Of a stretch of DNA of 64,000 nucleotides, positions 1 to 13,611 are shown one piece after another. The notes below the pieces were generated by a model. That model did no database searches and was not told the origin of the DNA. It saw only the letters and a program-made list of their open reading frames with translations. Positions within the stretch are counted from its first letter, which is position 1; every line of letters begins with the position of its first letter. The stretch is from Cohnella pontilimi (GTDB taxonomy: Bacteria > Bacillota > Bacilli > Paenibacillales > Paenibacillaceae). A program made the position numbers and the translations under genes. The stretch is taken from positions 248,001-312,000 of the forward strand of contig NZ_SUPK01000003.1 in NCBI RefSeq assembly GCF_005049045.1, given 5' to 3'.

Positions 1-17
1 ACTTGCCGAAATTTCGA

Positions 18-59
18 AGAAAAATGAAAGCCCGCCCCGGACTTGAACCGGCGGCGGGC
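18..59 (-). terminator. Terminator of the PilZ gene
   Basis: An inverted repeat pairs gcccgcc (30-36) plus ccgg (37-40) with ccgg (48-51) plus ggcgggc (53-59), with a one-base bulge. On the minus strand it runs into a T-rich tract (complement of 18-29), just after the PilZ stop codon. Confidence 0.7.
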
Positions 60-85
60 GGCCCTTCTCCTAATGGTGTTGCCGG

Positions 86-511
86 TCACTCTTCAAGGCT
101 GAATCTGCCGTAGGCTTGATGCATGCGGGCGAGTTCCGGAGAACTCTTGATGATCCGACTGTTCAGCACTCTGGTGATCATCATTCGCATGAGCGGATTG
201 ACGTCCATTTCGACACCGTATTCCCGCCATTGTGGATCCGCGGTGCTATGACGAATCACGCCTCTCACTTCCAGACGAACCCCTTGCAGCATGAATTGTA
301 ATCCGACTAGCCATTCCACATCGTCAGCGAAACGCAACGGAGTCGCGAATCGCAAGCCTCCCGGACTGAGATCCAAAATGAGCGCTTTGGCCGCCCGGGA
401 GTGAATCGGGTAATGACGAATGCCGAGCACACGAAGCTCTGCGGTTACGCCTTCGTACAGCGTAAGTCGAATGTGCCGGCGGCGGGAGCCGCCTTGCATG
501 GGGATGGCCAT
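86..511 (-). CDS. PilZ domain protein (c-di-GMP binding)
   Basis: A 141-residue cytosolic protein that is mostly one PilZ domain. The two c-di-GMP binding signatures are visible: the arginine-rich RRHIR segment at residues 11-15 and DLSPGG at 47-52. PilZ proteins bind cyclic di-GMP and change the activity of partners in motility, exopolysaccharide or surface behaviour; the partner here is unknown. The start is the ATG at 511 because GGAGG lies 8 bases upstream; an ATG 60 bases further out has no ribosome binding site. It is a single-gene unit with its own terminator, divergent from the XRE regulator. No GGDEF or EAL gene is in the window, so the c-di-GMP link rests on the motifs only. Confidence 0.8.
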   Translation of the reverse strand: MAIPMQGGSRRRHIRLTLYEGVTAELRVLGIRHYPIHSRAAKALILDLSPGGLRFATPLRFADDVEWLVGLQFMLQGVRLEVRGVIRHSTADPQWREYGVEMDVNPLMRMMITRVLNSRIIKSSPELARMHQAYGRFSLEE

Positions 512-566
512 AATGGCAACCTCCGCAATTCTACATAACGTATCTTGTGAATTTGGCATCAGATGA

Positions 567-577
567 TACACACTGTA
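567..577. promoter_or_regulatory. Candidate XRE operator 1 (TACA-N3-TGTA)
   Basis: TACA CAC TGTA, a perfect 4+4 dyad in the PilZ-XRE intergenic region. The same pattern recurs at 663-673. The link to the neighbouring XRE regulator is inference. Confidence 0.35.
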
Positions 578-649
578 AAGTAGAGAAGCTGATTAATACA
601 GTCGAAAAATGGTTAAAGTAAGAAGAGCTAAATAAATAGCTCTGATTTT

Positions 650-677
650 TTGCTTTTTTAGATACATAGTGTATAAT
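650..677 (+). promoter_or_regulatory. Sigma-A type promoter of the XRE gene, with overlapping dyad
   Basis: A -35 like TTGCTT (650-655) and a consensus -10 TATAAT (672-677) are separated by 16 bases. A second TACA-N3-TGTA dyad (663-673) overlaps the -10, a position suited to autorepression by the XRE protein. Promoter motifs are seen directly; the regulator is inferred. Confidence 0.6.
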
Positions 678-732
678 AGATTCCGTCGGATTTTGGAAGA
701 TTTTGCGACATATCGTCTCTGGAGGGAAATTG

Positions 733-1104
733 ATGAATATCGGCAGTCGCATCTCGCATTTACGGGACCAACGCGGTTGGACACAAGAGCAGTTGGCTTC
801 TTCCCTCGGCATCTCCCGAGCAGCATTATCTCATTATGAGAAAAATCGGAGAGAACCGGACTCGGAGACGCTCACCAAGTTGGCCGATTTGTTCAAGGTA
901 ACGATCGATTATTTGGTCGGACGTACCGAAAACCCCCACATGGTGCTGGATTCGGATGTCAGTCAGTTTGTCGACAAGCTTGAGCTGTCCGATGATGAAA
1001 TCTTGGCGAAATTCTCCCTTACGATCGACGGACGGGAGTTGACACCTGAGGAAGCCCGCCGTTTCATTGCGTTCGTCCGTGCGGAGCGGTCGATGGAAGC
1101 GTAA
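733..1104 (+). CDS. XRE/Cro-CI family HTH transcriptional regulator
   Basis: A 123-residue DNA-binding regulator. Residues 4-63 form a typical XRE helix-turn-helix domain (the recognition helix lies around ISRAALSHYEKNRREP, ending LADLFKVTIDYLVG). The C-terminal half is acidic and helical, probably for dimerisation. This is the layout of SinR/ImmR-like single-domain repressors. The start at 733 follows GGAGGG at 721-726. It is monocistronic, with a consensus promoter carrying a dyad over the -10, so autoregulation is likely. Its target genes cannot be told from the sequence; the divergent PilZ gene is the nearest candidate. Confidence 0.85.
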   Translation: MNIGSRISHLRDQRGWTQEQLASSLGISRAALSHYEKNRREPDSETLTKLADLFKVTIDYLVGRTENPHMVLDSDVSQFVDKLELSDDEILAKFSLTIDGRELTPEEARRFIAFVRAERSMEA

Positions 1105-1190
1105 TATTCGGCAGTCCCGCACAAATGAACAACTCGCGTTCCGATCCGCCGGATCATGACACGCGAGTTATCGGGGTCAAGGGAATAAGG

Positions 1191-1334
1191 TCAGTTGGGT
1201 GTGGAACGGTGCGCCGTGCTCCATTCGCCTGGCCAGCGTTTCGGGTCAATGCCCAGTTGAACGAGAATTTTTCGGATATCGATTTTCACTCGGTCGTGAT
1301 CTTCAGGTGTCTTCACTCGCAGATCATGTTCCAT
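1191..1334 (-). CDS. Small hypothetical protein, 47 aa
   Basis: A short minus-strand frame from ATG at 1334 to TGA at 1191, preceded by GGAGG six bases upstream. The product is 47 residues, charged, with a plausible helix (DRVKIDIRKILVQLGID) and a Trp-rich end (KRWPGEW). It has no signal peptide or membrane segment. It lies alone between the XRE gene and the gltB terminator. I do not recognise a family. The good ribosome binding site and normal-looking codon use make it a credible gene, but its length leaves it uncertain. Confidence 0.5.
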   Translation of the reverse strand: MEHDLRVKTPEDHDRVKIDIRKILVQLGIDPKRWPGEWSTAHRSTPN

Positions 1335-1505
1335 CCGTGCCTCCAAATCCTCTCTCTCGTAATTGTCGCTTAATATTCCCCTTACAACCTTCTAATATAT
1401 TGTAAAAGTTGCTGCTTGCGGAGACTGTCGAGCGATGGGTCTTAAACATATGTTTTTTCAAGGAAGTTTTGTCGAAGAGCAGGGTGTTTCCCACAAAGTG
1501 TACAT

Positions 1506-1553
1506 AAAAAACCGGACGAGAGACCCAGATATGGGCCATTCGTCCGGTTTTTT
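1506..1553. terminator. Bidirectional terminator after gltB
   Basis: A perfect 14-base stem: six A plus ccggacga (1506-1519) pairs with tcgtccgg plus six T (1540-1553). The A/T tracts give a U-run on both strands, so it can end gltB on the minus strand and any plus-strand transcript. Confidence 0.9.
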
Positions 1554-1566
1554 CTTGAGCCGCCGA

Positions 1567-6171
<4,605 letters not shown>

Positions 6172-6461
6172 AAAACGCAACCTTTCTATAAGCAGAATTT
6201 TTGATGATGGCAGCGTCACGACACTTCAAATCGAGGCCGAAATCGCCTACAATGAAAGAACATCATTTGGAATGAAATGACATATAAGTCAGCCGAATTT
6301 GCACCGAATATTCGGACAAATTCATATTTATTCATTTTGGTTATTATATTATTTTATCACCCCCGCGAGAGTAATGGCAATTTAATATTTTTATACTATT
6401 GATACATTTCTTTGTATTGACGGGCTTTCGCGGGCTCGGTAGGGGAGGAAGTAACGATCGG
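6172..6461. promoter_or_regulatory. gltB/SGNH-hydrolase intergenic region with 12-bp palindrome
   Basis: The divergent promoter region between gltB and the SGNH hydrolase is AT-rich. It contains a perfect palindrome, CCGAATATTCGG, at 6304-6315, 133 bases upstream of the gltB start. It does not match the GltC box I know. I could not place -35/-10 elements with confidence. Confidence 0.35.
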
Positions 6462-7763
6462 ATGAAAAGGAAGAAGGCACGTTCGTTGTGCGCGTTGGTT
6501 GTGGGAATTGCGCTGCTGCTGAGCGGGATCTCGAGCGCGCTCGGAGCAAGCGCCGCGCCCCCGCATCCCTATCGGATCGTGGCGCTGGGCGATTCACTCA
6601 CGTATGGGTACGAACCCGGCCAGACGGAGAAATCCGTTCCGTACGGGTACGCGGACCGGCTGTATGAGCAGGCGTTATTTCACGGCCGGGCCAAGCTGGA
6701 CAATTACGGAATTTTGGGGCTTCGAACGGAAGGCTTAAGCAAGCTGCTGCAAGGAGCGGCGGACGGCATACCGCTCACCTCGGCGGATCTCCAGGATTTT
6801 TCCATGGTTGAAGACGCTCGTGTTACGAAGCAGGCGGACAGCGTCGCGGCCCGCACAGTCGAGTTGAAAGCTTCCCTGAGTGAAGCCGATCTCGTGGTGA
6901 TGACCATTGGCGGCAATGATTTCGGCGATTTCTTGAAAAAGGTGCTGCAGCTCTCGAACGAAGACGCTTTGAATGCATTAGAGGATGAATTATCCGCGAT
7001 AATGAATAAATATACAGAAAACGTTGAAAAAGCGATCCGGCAAACAAGCTCTCTCGCCCCTCACGCGCGCATCCTGCTGACCGATCAATATTTGCCTTTG
7101 CCGAAGCTTTTCAAACGGGAATTGTATGACGCATTATTTGAGAAGGCCGTCAACCCTCTGACCTCGGCCGTTGATGGATTGGCTGCTAAGCTTCGCGGCG
7201 AGGGGATCCAAGTGGAGTCCGTGCACATTGCGGAGGCGTTCAAAGGTCAAGAAGGGCTGATGACTTACATGAACCTGGGCATCACCGGCGGAAATTCGAA
7301 GCCGGACATTCATCCGAGACAGCCCGGCTATGAAGCCATCGCGAAGGCATTTTCGGCGGCGGTATGGAAGGAATACCGCCAGCCTGCGCCCAGAAAAACC
7401 GACGTACCGGTATCCCTCGTCATCGGAGGCAAGGAGCTCATCAGCGCGAATAAACCGGCGATGAAAAACAATATCACATATGCGGCGCTCGGCGACCTGC
7501 TGAAAGCAGTCGGTACGAAGTATCAATGGACGGCCAAGACGAAAACCGCGGTATTCCAGAAAGGTTCTTACAAAGTATCGGTTACAGTCGGCGTCAAGTC
7601 GGCCACCGTGAATGGTAAAAAAGTAACCTTGAGTGCAGCCCCTTATCTTCAAAAGGTCGGCAAAGAACAGCAAGTGTACGTCCCAGTAGAACTAATGGCC
7701 AAAGCGCTGCAATACAACATCGTTTACCGGTCCACGATCCAAACGGTCTTCATTAATCCATAA
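6462..7763 (+). CDS. Secreted SGNH/GDSL hydrolase with C-terminal copper-amine-oxidase-like domain
   Basis: A 433-residue exported esterase/lipase-type enzyme. A signal peptide covers about residues 1-32. The SGNH blocks are visible: block I ALGDSLTYG (nucleophile Ser45), block II around NYGILG, block III IGGND, and block V PDIHP (His284). Residues from about 310 to the end resemble the copper-amine-oxidase N-terminal-like (stalk) domain that is common in Paenibacillus wall proteins: a short beta-strand module with VNGKK and VYVPVELMAKAL. The substrate is unknown; acetyl esters of wall or plant polysaccharides are possible. The start at 6462 gives the signal peptide, though GGAGG is 13 bases away, which is long. 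It is a single gene followed by a terminator. Confidence 0.85.
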   Translation: MKRKKARSLCALVVGIALLLSGISSALGASAAPPHPYRIVALGDSLTYGYEPGQTEKSVPYGYADRLYEQALFHGRAKLDNYGILGLRTEGLSKLLQGAADGIPLTSADLQDFSMVEDARVTKQADSVAARTVELKASLSEADLVVMTIGGNDFGDFLKKVLQLSNEDALNALEDELSAIMNKYTENVEKAIRQTSSLAPHARILLTDQYLPLPKLFKRELYDALFEKAVNPLTSAVDGLAAKLRGEGIQVESVHIAEAFKGQEGLMTYMNLGITGGNSKPDIHPRQPGYEAIAKAFSAAVWKEYRQPAPRKTDVPVSLVIGGKELISANKPAMKNNITYAALGDLLKAVGTKYQWTAKTKTAVFQKGSYKVSVTVGVKSATVNGKKVTLSAAPYLQKVGKEQQVYVPVELMAKALQYNIVYRSTIQTVFINP

Positions 7764-7771
7764 TAGAAAGG

Positions 7772-7805
7772 AAAACGGGCTCCCTCAGGGGAACCCGTTT
7801 TTTTT
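7772..7805. terminator. Terminator between convergent genes
   Basis: AAAACGGG ... CCCGTTTT stem followed by a run of T on the plus strand, at the end of the SGNH hydrolase gene. It can also serve the convergent Ig-repeat gene. Confidence 0.85.
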
Positions 7806-7823
7806 ATGTTCTATGGCTTACCG

Positions 7824-10043
7824 CTATTTGACTGTAATTCGGATCGTGATCGCTTTTCCTTGATATTCGGCTTTAATGGAAGCCGATCCTTTGCCGGCTG
7901 CTTTTACGACGCCGCCTTCCGCCGTCGCCACCTTGCGGTTGTTCGAAGTCCAGACAGCCGTTTTCGTAACATCGATCGTTTTGCCGTTTTCGTACACCGC
8001 TTCAATTTTAACCGTATCCGTCTCTCCGGCTTTGAGACTCAAGGAGGAATCGGAAGACTTCAACTTGACCAGCTTCGCCGTTACCGTGAAAGGAATCTCC
8101 AGGATCTTGCCCTGCACGGTGGCCGTGAGCTTGCCGCTGCCCTCCGCCAATCCTTTGACCGATGCCCCTTTCACTTGCACCTTGTTGCCCGCTGAAGCCG
8201 TCCAGTCGATGCGGCTGCTGAGGTTGACCTTCTTGCCGCTGACCGTTGTGGCGGTCACTTTGATCGGCTGGCTGCGGTTCAGTGTTAAGGCGATGGACCT
8301 CGGCACGATGTCGAACGATACGAATTTCTCCTCGACTTGAACCTTTACCGTCACCGTCTTTTTCAAATAAGTGCCGGTCAACGTCATGGCGCCAGGGAGA
8401 AGCCCTTTCATTTTGCCGGCTTTGATCAGCAGATTCGCGCTTGAAGATTTCCATTCGATCTTGTCGGAAATATCCGCTTCGTCGCCGTCCGTGTAGGTAA
8501 GCTTCACTTTCGGCAAATCGGTTTCGCTGCCGGTCACGATGCTCACATAGTCGTTGTCCGGGATCAGAGCGAGCACGTTTTTGTGGACTTCCACTTGAAT
8601 CGTATCGGCTTTCTTCGGTTGGTTCGGTTCGTTCTCAACTTCTGCTGTCAATGTGACGGTACCCGTTTTGATGGCCTTTAACTTGCCGTCAGCCATCGAG
8701 ACGATCGACTCATCGCTCGATTTCCACACCACGAGCTTAGAAATGTCCAAGGTGTCGCCCGCAATGTTCGTGCCTTTCACGATGGGAAGCGTCACGGTTT
8801 CCCCTTCGAACAGGTTCAGTCGGTCAGTCGGAATGTCAACGGTGGTGATGCTCGGGTATACGGTTACCGCAAGATCTTTGGACAGTCCTTTGTACGTGAC
8901 GGTCACCTTGGTGGACCCGACGGATTTCGGCTTGACGAATACGCCGGAAGAGGAAACATCCACCACGGCGATCATCGGGTCGGCGACTTGCCAGACTGCG
9001 GTCGTGCTGACGTCGATCGGGGCTTCCGTGCCTTTGGCGACCGTTGCGTTCACTTGAATCGGCGCGCCGTAAAGGGTGAAGCTGAGCGTTCGGGCCGACG
9101 TCAGTTTGATCGCTTCATACGGGGTGCGGACATACACGGTGACCGCGTCGGACACTCCGTAACGTTTGGCGGTAACCACCGCGCTGCCCGCTCCGACCGT
9201 CGTCAGAACCCCCTTGTCCACCTTCAATACGGAGGCGTTGCTTGTGGTCCATACAGCCACATCGCTAACCGATGGGGCAGATGTGCCGTCTTGCCATGTG
9301 GCCGCGGCTTCCAGTTCCACATTGTCTCCGCCGACTTCCAGCTCGATCGGGGCAGACACCCGCGAGCCGCCGCGTTTAATATCCAGTGACTTATAAGGCG
9401 AAGTCACGGTGAGCACGACGGAGTCCGCACGCCCCTTATACTTGGCCGTAATTGTAACCGTGCCCGGATTGAGCAAGCTTATGACTCCTCTGGAGACGGT
9501 GGCGACGCTGCTGTTCGAAGTAACCCACTGAGCCGAATCTTTGACGGAAACGCCGGTCGAGCCGTCGTTTTCGATCCGGATCGCATCTAACGACAGGGTC
9601 GCATCCAGTTTGATATTCATTTGATCCGCCGCGTCTGCACCGGACGATTGCAGCTTCAACGCTCCGAACACGTAATCGGCATTTACCGTGGCGGTAGCGG
9701 TTTTCGTTTTATATTTCGCCGTAATCGTTACACCGGTCGCGGATCCGGTCGCCGTCAGCACCCCTCTGTCCACTTTCACTGCAGACGAAGAGGAGGTCCA
9801 GAGGGCATCCGCCGTTACGTTGCGTGCGACTGAAGAGCCGTCGATGTAAGCCCACACCGTTAAGTTGACGGCTGCGTCATCTACATATAATTGAATAGGG
9901 GACGACGGCGCTCCTTGCAATTCAATGGAGTTGACCGTCTCTTCCGCGGATACGAGCCCTGCCGCCGCATTGGCGACCAGCAATGCGATCAATAGTGCGC
10001 CGATCCAGCGTTTCACCGATTTCGTTCCATATCGTGTATTCAT
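7824..10043 (-). CDS. Secreted protein with bacterial Ig-like (BIG2) repeats
   Basis: A 739-residue exported protein. A signal peptide spans about residues 1-33 (basic start, hydrophobic core, cleavage near LVSA). The rest is a chain of roughly eight Ig-like units of 80-90 residues. Each carries the BIG2 signature of a W-x-S-S/N motif followed by a Val-rich G-x-a-x-G-x-a-x-I/V-T-A-x-Y strand, such as WTSSSSAVKVDRG and WTTSNASVLKVDKG. BIG2 domains are cell-surface adhesive or spacer modules. No catalytic domain, LPXTG or S-layer-homology motif is visible, so how it is held at the surface is unclear. The start at 10043 has GGAGG 12 bases upstream. It is monocistronic. Confidence 0.85.
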   Translation of the reverse strand: MNTRYGTKSVKRWIGALLIALLVANAAAGLVSAEETVNSIELQGAPSSPIQLYVDDAAVNLTVWAYIDGSSVARNVTADALWTSSSSAVKVDRGVLTATGSATGVTITAKYKTKTATATVNADYVFGALKLQSSGADAADQMNIKLDATLSLDAIRIENDGSTGVSVKDSAQWVTSNSSVATVSRGVISLLNPGTVTITAKYKGRADSVVLTVTSPYKSLDIKRGGSRVSAPIELEVGGDNVELEAAATWQDGTSAPSVSDVAVWTTSNASVLKVDKGVLTTVGAGSAVVTAKRYGVSDAVTVYVRTPYEAIKLTSARTLSFTLYGAPIQVNATVAKGTEAPIDVSTTAVWQVADPMIAVVDVSSSGVFVKPKSVGSTKVTVTYKGLSKDLAVTVYPSITTVDIPTDRLNLFEGETVTLPIVKGTNIAGDTLDISKLVVWKSSDESIVSMADGKLKAIKTGTVTLTAEVENEPNQPKKADTIQVEVHKNVLALIPDNDYVSIVTGSETDLPKVKLTYTDGDEADISDKIEWKSSSANLLIKAGKMKGLLPGAMTLTGTYLKKTVTVKVQVEEKFVSFDIVPRSIALTLNRSQPIKVTATTVSGKKVNLSSRIDWTASAGNKVQVKGASVKGLAEGSGKLTATVQGKILEIPFTVTAKLVKLKSSDSSLSLKAGETDTVKIEAVYENGKTIDVTKTAVWTSNNRKVATAEGGVVKAAGKGSASIKAEYQGKAITIRITVK

Positions 10044-10155
10044 TATGTACTTTGTCCTCCGAAATGACGAGTTTTGGTTGCCTGTTGTCTATAACGGAAA
10101 CAACATCCATTTTGTTGAGCATCGCACGCAAATTAGGCCCAAGTTCCCATAAATA

Positions 10156-10181
10156 ACATAAGGCCAGCCAGTTGGCTGACC
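10156..10181 (-). terminator. Weak hairpin after the GlcG-like gene
   Basis: An imperfect dyad around ccagccagttggctg just past the stop codon of the minus-strand GlcG/HbpS gene, followed on that strand by a T-rich stretch. Confidence 0.4.
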
Positions 10182-10197
10182 TGAATGAAGCGGATGT

Positions 10198-10644
10198 TTA
10201 GATGTAATACGGGATGTTGCCGATACGTGCCTGCGACAGCTGCTCGAAACGCTGAACTGCAGCATTGGCGACCTCGATATCCTGCGCACTGGATGCGCCG
10301 CTGACTCCAATGCCGCCGACCATCTTCCCGTCTTTGGTCAGCGGAATGCCGCCTCCCAAAATGACGATCCGCCCCTGATTGGTCGTATTGATGCCGTAAG
10401 TGGGATCATTAGGGAGAGACGATTGCGCGAGATTGGAAGTCGGTCTCTTCATGGCCACAGCAGTCCATGCTTTGTTGATCGCAATGTCGATCCCGGCAAT
10501 TAGCGCTTCATCCATACGATGAAACGCGATTAAATTGCCTCCCTCGTCTACGATTGCGATATCCTGGGATAAACCGAGTTGCTTCGCGCGCTGCTCCGCC
10601 GCATGCAGCAGTACTTTGGCAATCTCGAGCGTTATTTTGAACAT
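10198..10644 (-). CDS. GlcG/HbpS family heme-binding-like protein
   Basis: A 148-residue protein of the GlcG/HbpS (DUF336) family. Family features seen are the opening helix, the IAIVDEGGNLIAFHRMD segment (residues 29-45), the Gly-rich GRIVILGGGIPL strand and the GGIGVSGASSAQD loop. Known members bind heme or sit in glycolate, diol and other metabolic operons, where the role is often unclear. No signal peptide is seen, so it is probably cytosolic. The start at 10644 has AAGGAG 10 bases upstream. It stands alone, so no pathway can be assigned from context. Confidence 0.85.
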   Translation of the reverse strand: MFKITLEIAKVLLHAAEQRAKQLGLSQDIAIVDEGGNLIAFHRMDEALIAGIDIAINKAWTAVAMKRPTSNLAQSSLPNDPTYGINTTNQGRIVILGGGIPLTKDGKMVGGIGVSGASSAQDIEVANAAVQRFEQLSQARIGNIPYYI

Positions 10645-10839
10645 GTTGCCGCCGCTCCTTTAACACATTTAGCACAATATGCCCATATCCGAAGAAGGAA
10701 CATTTCCACGGCAAAATTGACGCTGAATCGTCGCACTCTCCGCCACCCGCGCTCCATAGTCACTCTGGCTGACTTACAATCGTTAATTGAAAGCAAAAGG
10801 AGATTCCGTATGGAATCCCCTTTCGAATTTGATGTTGAA

Positions 10840-12912
10840 TTACGGTGCGAGAACGGCTTTCTGATGACGGAATGCCAGTTGGAAATAGGCCAACGTCAAC
10901 CCGATGAAGACGACGGCGTACAAAGCCAGTACGGACAGCGGAGCCAGAATGTCCGAAGCCGGCGCCCCCTTGATGACAAGGCGCAGCGCCTCAATCGTGT
11001 GGCTCATGGGCATCCAAGGATGGATCGCTTGCAGCCAGCCGGGCAGCAGCTCCACCGGATACGTGCCGGCGCTTGCCGCCAGCTGCAGCGTAAGCAGGAT
11101 GACGGCGATGAAACGCCCGATCTGATCTGCCAATGAGACGAAAAATTGAATAATCGTCATGAACGCCAACGCGATAACTGCGGTTACTACATAAAAGGCC
11201 CATACGTGGGGAACTTTCAGCCCTAATCCGTAAAGCAGAACGGTGTCCGCCAATACGGTCTGCAGCAGCACCACCGGAGCAAAGATAAGTGCTTTGGACA
11301 AGTACCAGCGCAGGCCGCTCTTGTAGGTTCCCGCCGAATCGCGAAGCGGCAATATAACCGTGGACAACAGTACGCCGACATACAAGCCGAGCGACAGGAA
11401 GTATGGCGCCATGCCCGTACCGTAGTTGGGAACTTGCGTGAGCTTGTGTTCATCCACGGAAACCGGATCCGCGAACATGTCCGTCTGCTTGTCTCCATTT
11501 TTCACGGTGCCGGCGTCCTTCGTGGCGTCGCTGAGCTTACCCGACAGCTCTTGCGAGCCATCCGTCAGCTTGGCGAGTCCGCCCGCCAAATCTTGCGAGC
11601 CCCCGGCCAGTTTAGCGGTGCCGTCCTGCACAACCCGGAAGCCTTGACCGGCTGAGCCGATTCCGTCACGCAGCTTGTCCGCTCCAGCTGCCAGTTCACC
11701 TGCGCCCGTAGCTAGCTTGCTCGCGCCGGCGGATGCTTCAGACAGCTTGCCTCCGAATTGTTCCAGACCGCCGCCGAGAGTTTGCAGCCCTTGCTGCAGC
11801 TGATGCGCTCCATCCGCTGCCTGGCCCTGTGCGGCCGCCAGTTGCTTCGCACCCTCATCGAGCTGGCCGACGCCCTGCTGCAGCTTGCCGGTTCCGGCCG
11901 CAACCTGCTTGGCCGTCTCCAGCAGCTTTTGGAATGCGGCGTCGTCCTTCATGCCGCCATGCGCCTTCGCGTATTGTTCCAGCCCGGCCGCCAGTTGTTC
12001 CGAACCTGTTGCCGCAGCTTGGCTGCCCACATGAGCGTCGGCGGCACCTGCCGCCAGCGCCTCCGTGCCGGACCGCAGCCGGTCCGCACCGTCGGCAAGC
12101 GAGGTGGCGCCCGCCGCACTTTGCGACGCGCCATCAGCCAGCTTCTTCTGCGCATCTACCAATTGCTTCAGCCCGTCGGCCAGCGAAGCGCCGCCTGCCG
12201 CGGTGTCGTGTGCGCCGTCCGCAACCTTGACCGAGCCGTCTTTAAGCTTGTTCAGCCCTTGCTCGATACTCAGCGTACCGTCCGCAAGCTTAGCCATATT
12301 ATCGTGCAGCCGCTGAGCGCCTTCGTTCGCGGTTTTGGCGCCGTCCGCGAGCTTGGCGGCTCCATCTCCCGCCTGCTTTAACCCGTCCACCGCTTGGCCG
12401 ACCGAGTCAAGCACCGCTTGCGCATACGCCTTCGTAACCGATTTGGACACTTCTTCTTTCAGACGGTTGGCCGCTTCCGATCCGATTTTGGAATTCAAAT
12501 AGTTCCATCCGTCATCTACATAATATTGAAGCTGCGCAGGTTCAGGCCGATCGCTTTGCAGTGTGGTCGTCCGCTCCGAGAAATCCTGCGGAATTACAAA
12601 AGCCAGAGCATAGCGATGATCATGCAGTCCTTGCATCGCTTCCTCGCGATTGGTGAACGCCCATTTGAAATTGTGCTCCTCCTGAAGCCGGTCGGTCAGC
12701 TCTTTGCCCGCCGCGACCGTTTTGCCGTCCATAACGGCACCGGCGTCTTGATTGACGACGGCCACCGGCAGCTCGTTCAGCTTCCCGTACGGGTCCCAAA
12801 ACGCCCCGATCAACATCCCGCTGTACAGCAGAGGAATAAACAAGAGACCGGTGACGGACAGCATCGCCATCCGACTGCGTGACAACCTGCGGAATTCCGC
12901 GAAAATGCTCAT
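10840..12912 (-). CDS. YhgE/Pip-type ABC-2 family membrane protein
   Basis: A 690-residue membrane protein. The N-terminal transmembrane helix (about residues 18-38) is followed by the Pip signature region ending PVAVVNQDAGA. A long extracellular part (about 180-460) has many short repeats of the LADGA/LADGxxxL type, predicted helical or coiled coil. Five to six transmembrane segments close the protein (about 495-680), as in ABC-2 permeases. YhgE/Pip proteins act as phage receptors in lactic acid bacteria and as export or ESX-type accessory proteins. The start has GGGGGA 9-10 bases upstream. The TetR gene lies immediately upstream on the same strand, matching the yhgD-yhgE arrangement of Bacillus; control by that TetR is inferred. 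Confidence 0.85.
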   Translation of the reverse strand: MSIFAEFRRLSRSRMAMLSVTGLLFIPLLYSGMLIGAFWDPYGKLNELPVAVVNQDAGAVMDGKTVAAGKELTDRLQEEHNFKWAFTNREEAMQGLHDHRYALAFVIPQDFSERTTTLQSDRPEPAQLQYYVDDGWNYLNSKIGSEAANRLKEEVSKSVTKAYAQAVLDSVGQAVDGLKQAGDGAAKLADGAKTANEGAQRLHDNMAKLADGTLSIEQGLNKLKDGSVKVADGAHDTAAGGASLADGLKQLVDAQKKLADGASQSAAGATSLADGADRLRSGTEALAAGAADAHVGSQAAATGSEQLAAGLEQYAKAHGGMKDDAAFQKLLETAKQVAAGTGKLQQGVGQLDEGAKQLAAAQGQAADGAHQLQQGLQTLGGGLEQFGGKLSEASAGASKLATGAGELAAGADKLRDGIGSAGQGFRVVQDGTAKLAGGSQDLAGGLAKLTDGSQELSGKLSDATKDAGTVKNGDKQTDMFADPVSVDEHKLTQVPNYGTGMAPYFLSLGLYVGVLLSTVILPLRDSAGTYKSGLRWYLSKALIFAPVVLLQTVLADTVLLYGLGLKVPHVWAFYVVTAVIALAFMTIIQFFVSLADQIGRFIAVILLTLQLAASAGTYPVELLPGWLQAIHPWMPMSHTIEALRLVIKGAPASDILAPLSVLALYAVVFIGLTLAYFQLAFRHQKAVLAP

Positions 12913-12953
12913 GTTGTTTTCTCCCCCTTACCAAATTCACTCTCTAAACCGAC

Positions 12954-12976
12954 TGACCATTTTCCCCATTCGGTCA
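12954..12976. promoter_or_regulatory. Candidate TetR operator upstream of yhgE-like gene
   Basis: TGACC (12954-12958) and GGTCA (12972-12976) form a dyad in the 86-base gap between the TetR gene and the YhgE/Pip gene. A related dyad lies before the TetR gene at 13612-13639. Binding is inferred. Confidence 0.4.
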
Positions 12977-12998
12977 CTTTTGATCAAAAAAGAAAGCG

Positions 12999-13589
12999 TC
13001 AGCGCGACGCCAACCCTTCCATCCAATACGTGCGAAAATACGCCTGTACTTCTTCCTGATTCAGCGGCTTGTGCAGGTGATGGCTTTCCGCCGTCAACGC
13101 CAAGTACGTCTTCAGCATGACATAGGCGGTCAGCTCGGGATCGCAGCGTTTGATTTCTCCTTTGTCTGCCGCTTCCTTCACATGACGGGCGATGTAACCG
13201 ACCACGGCCAGCTCCAGCTTATCCAGCCCCTCTCTTGCCATCGGGGTTCCGATATCGCGGACTTCCTGGGCCAGCTTCACGGCCAGCGCATGCTTCTCGC
13301 GATAGTCGTACAGCCGGTGCAGCACTTCCATCAGTTTATCCGTGAACGGAAGCTCCGGCCGCAGCGTCTTGTCCGCCATCTCCTTCAGTTCGGCGATCAG
13401 GCCGGACATGATTTCCTCGAACAGCTCCTCTTTGTTGGTGAAAAAAGTGTAGATCGTGCCTTTACCCACACCGGCAAGCTTTGCGATTTGATCCATAGTC
13501 GTCGCTTTGTAGCCGAACGTCTGAAATGATCGTGCTGCCGCTTCAATCACCTGCCTGCGCCGATCGACCGGTTTGCGTTCCATTGCCAA
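12999..13589 (-). CDS. TetR/AcrR family transcriptional regulator
   Basis: A 196-residue repressor. The N-terminal TetR HTH is clear: RRQVIEAAARSFQTFGYKAT, then MDQIAKLAGVGKGTIYTFF, about residues 10-50. The C-terminal ligand-binding half is variable, as is usual. I prefer TTG at 13589, with GGAGGGG 9 bases upstream; ATG at 13583 would be 15 bases away. It precedes the YhgE/Pip gene on the same strand, like YhgD/YhgE of Bacillus, and probably represses both genes through the dyads before each. The ligand is unknown. Confidence 0.9.
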   Translation of the reverse strand: MAMERKPVDRRRQVIEAAARSFQTFGYKATTMDQIAKLAGVGKGTIYTFFTNKEELFEEIMSGLIAELKEMADKTLRPELPFTDKLMEVLHRLYDYREKHALAVKLAQEVRDIGTPMAREGLDKLELAVVGYIARHVKEAADKGEIKRCDPELTAYVMLKTYLALTAESHHLHKPLNQEEVQAYFRTYWMEGLASR

Positions 13590-13611
13590 TTCGTCGTTCC
13601 CCTCCGTGGAT

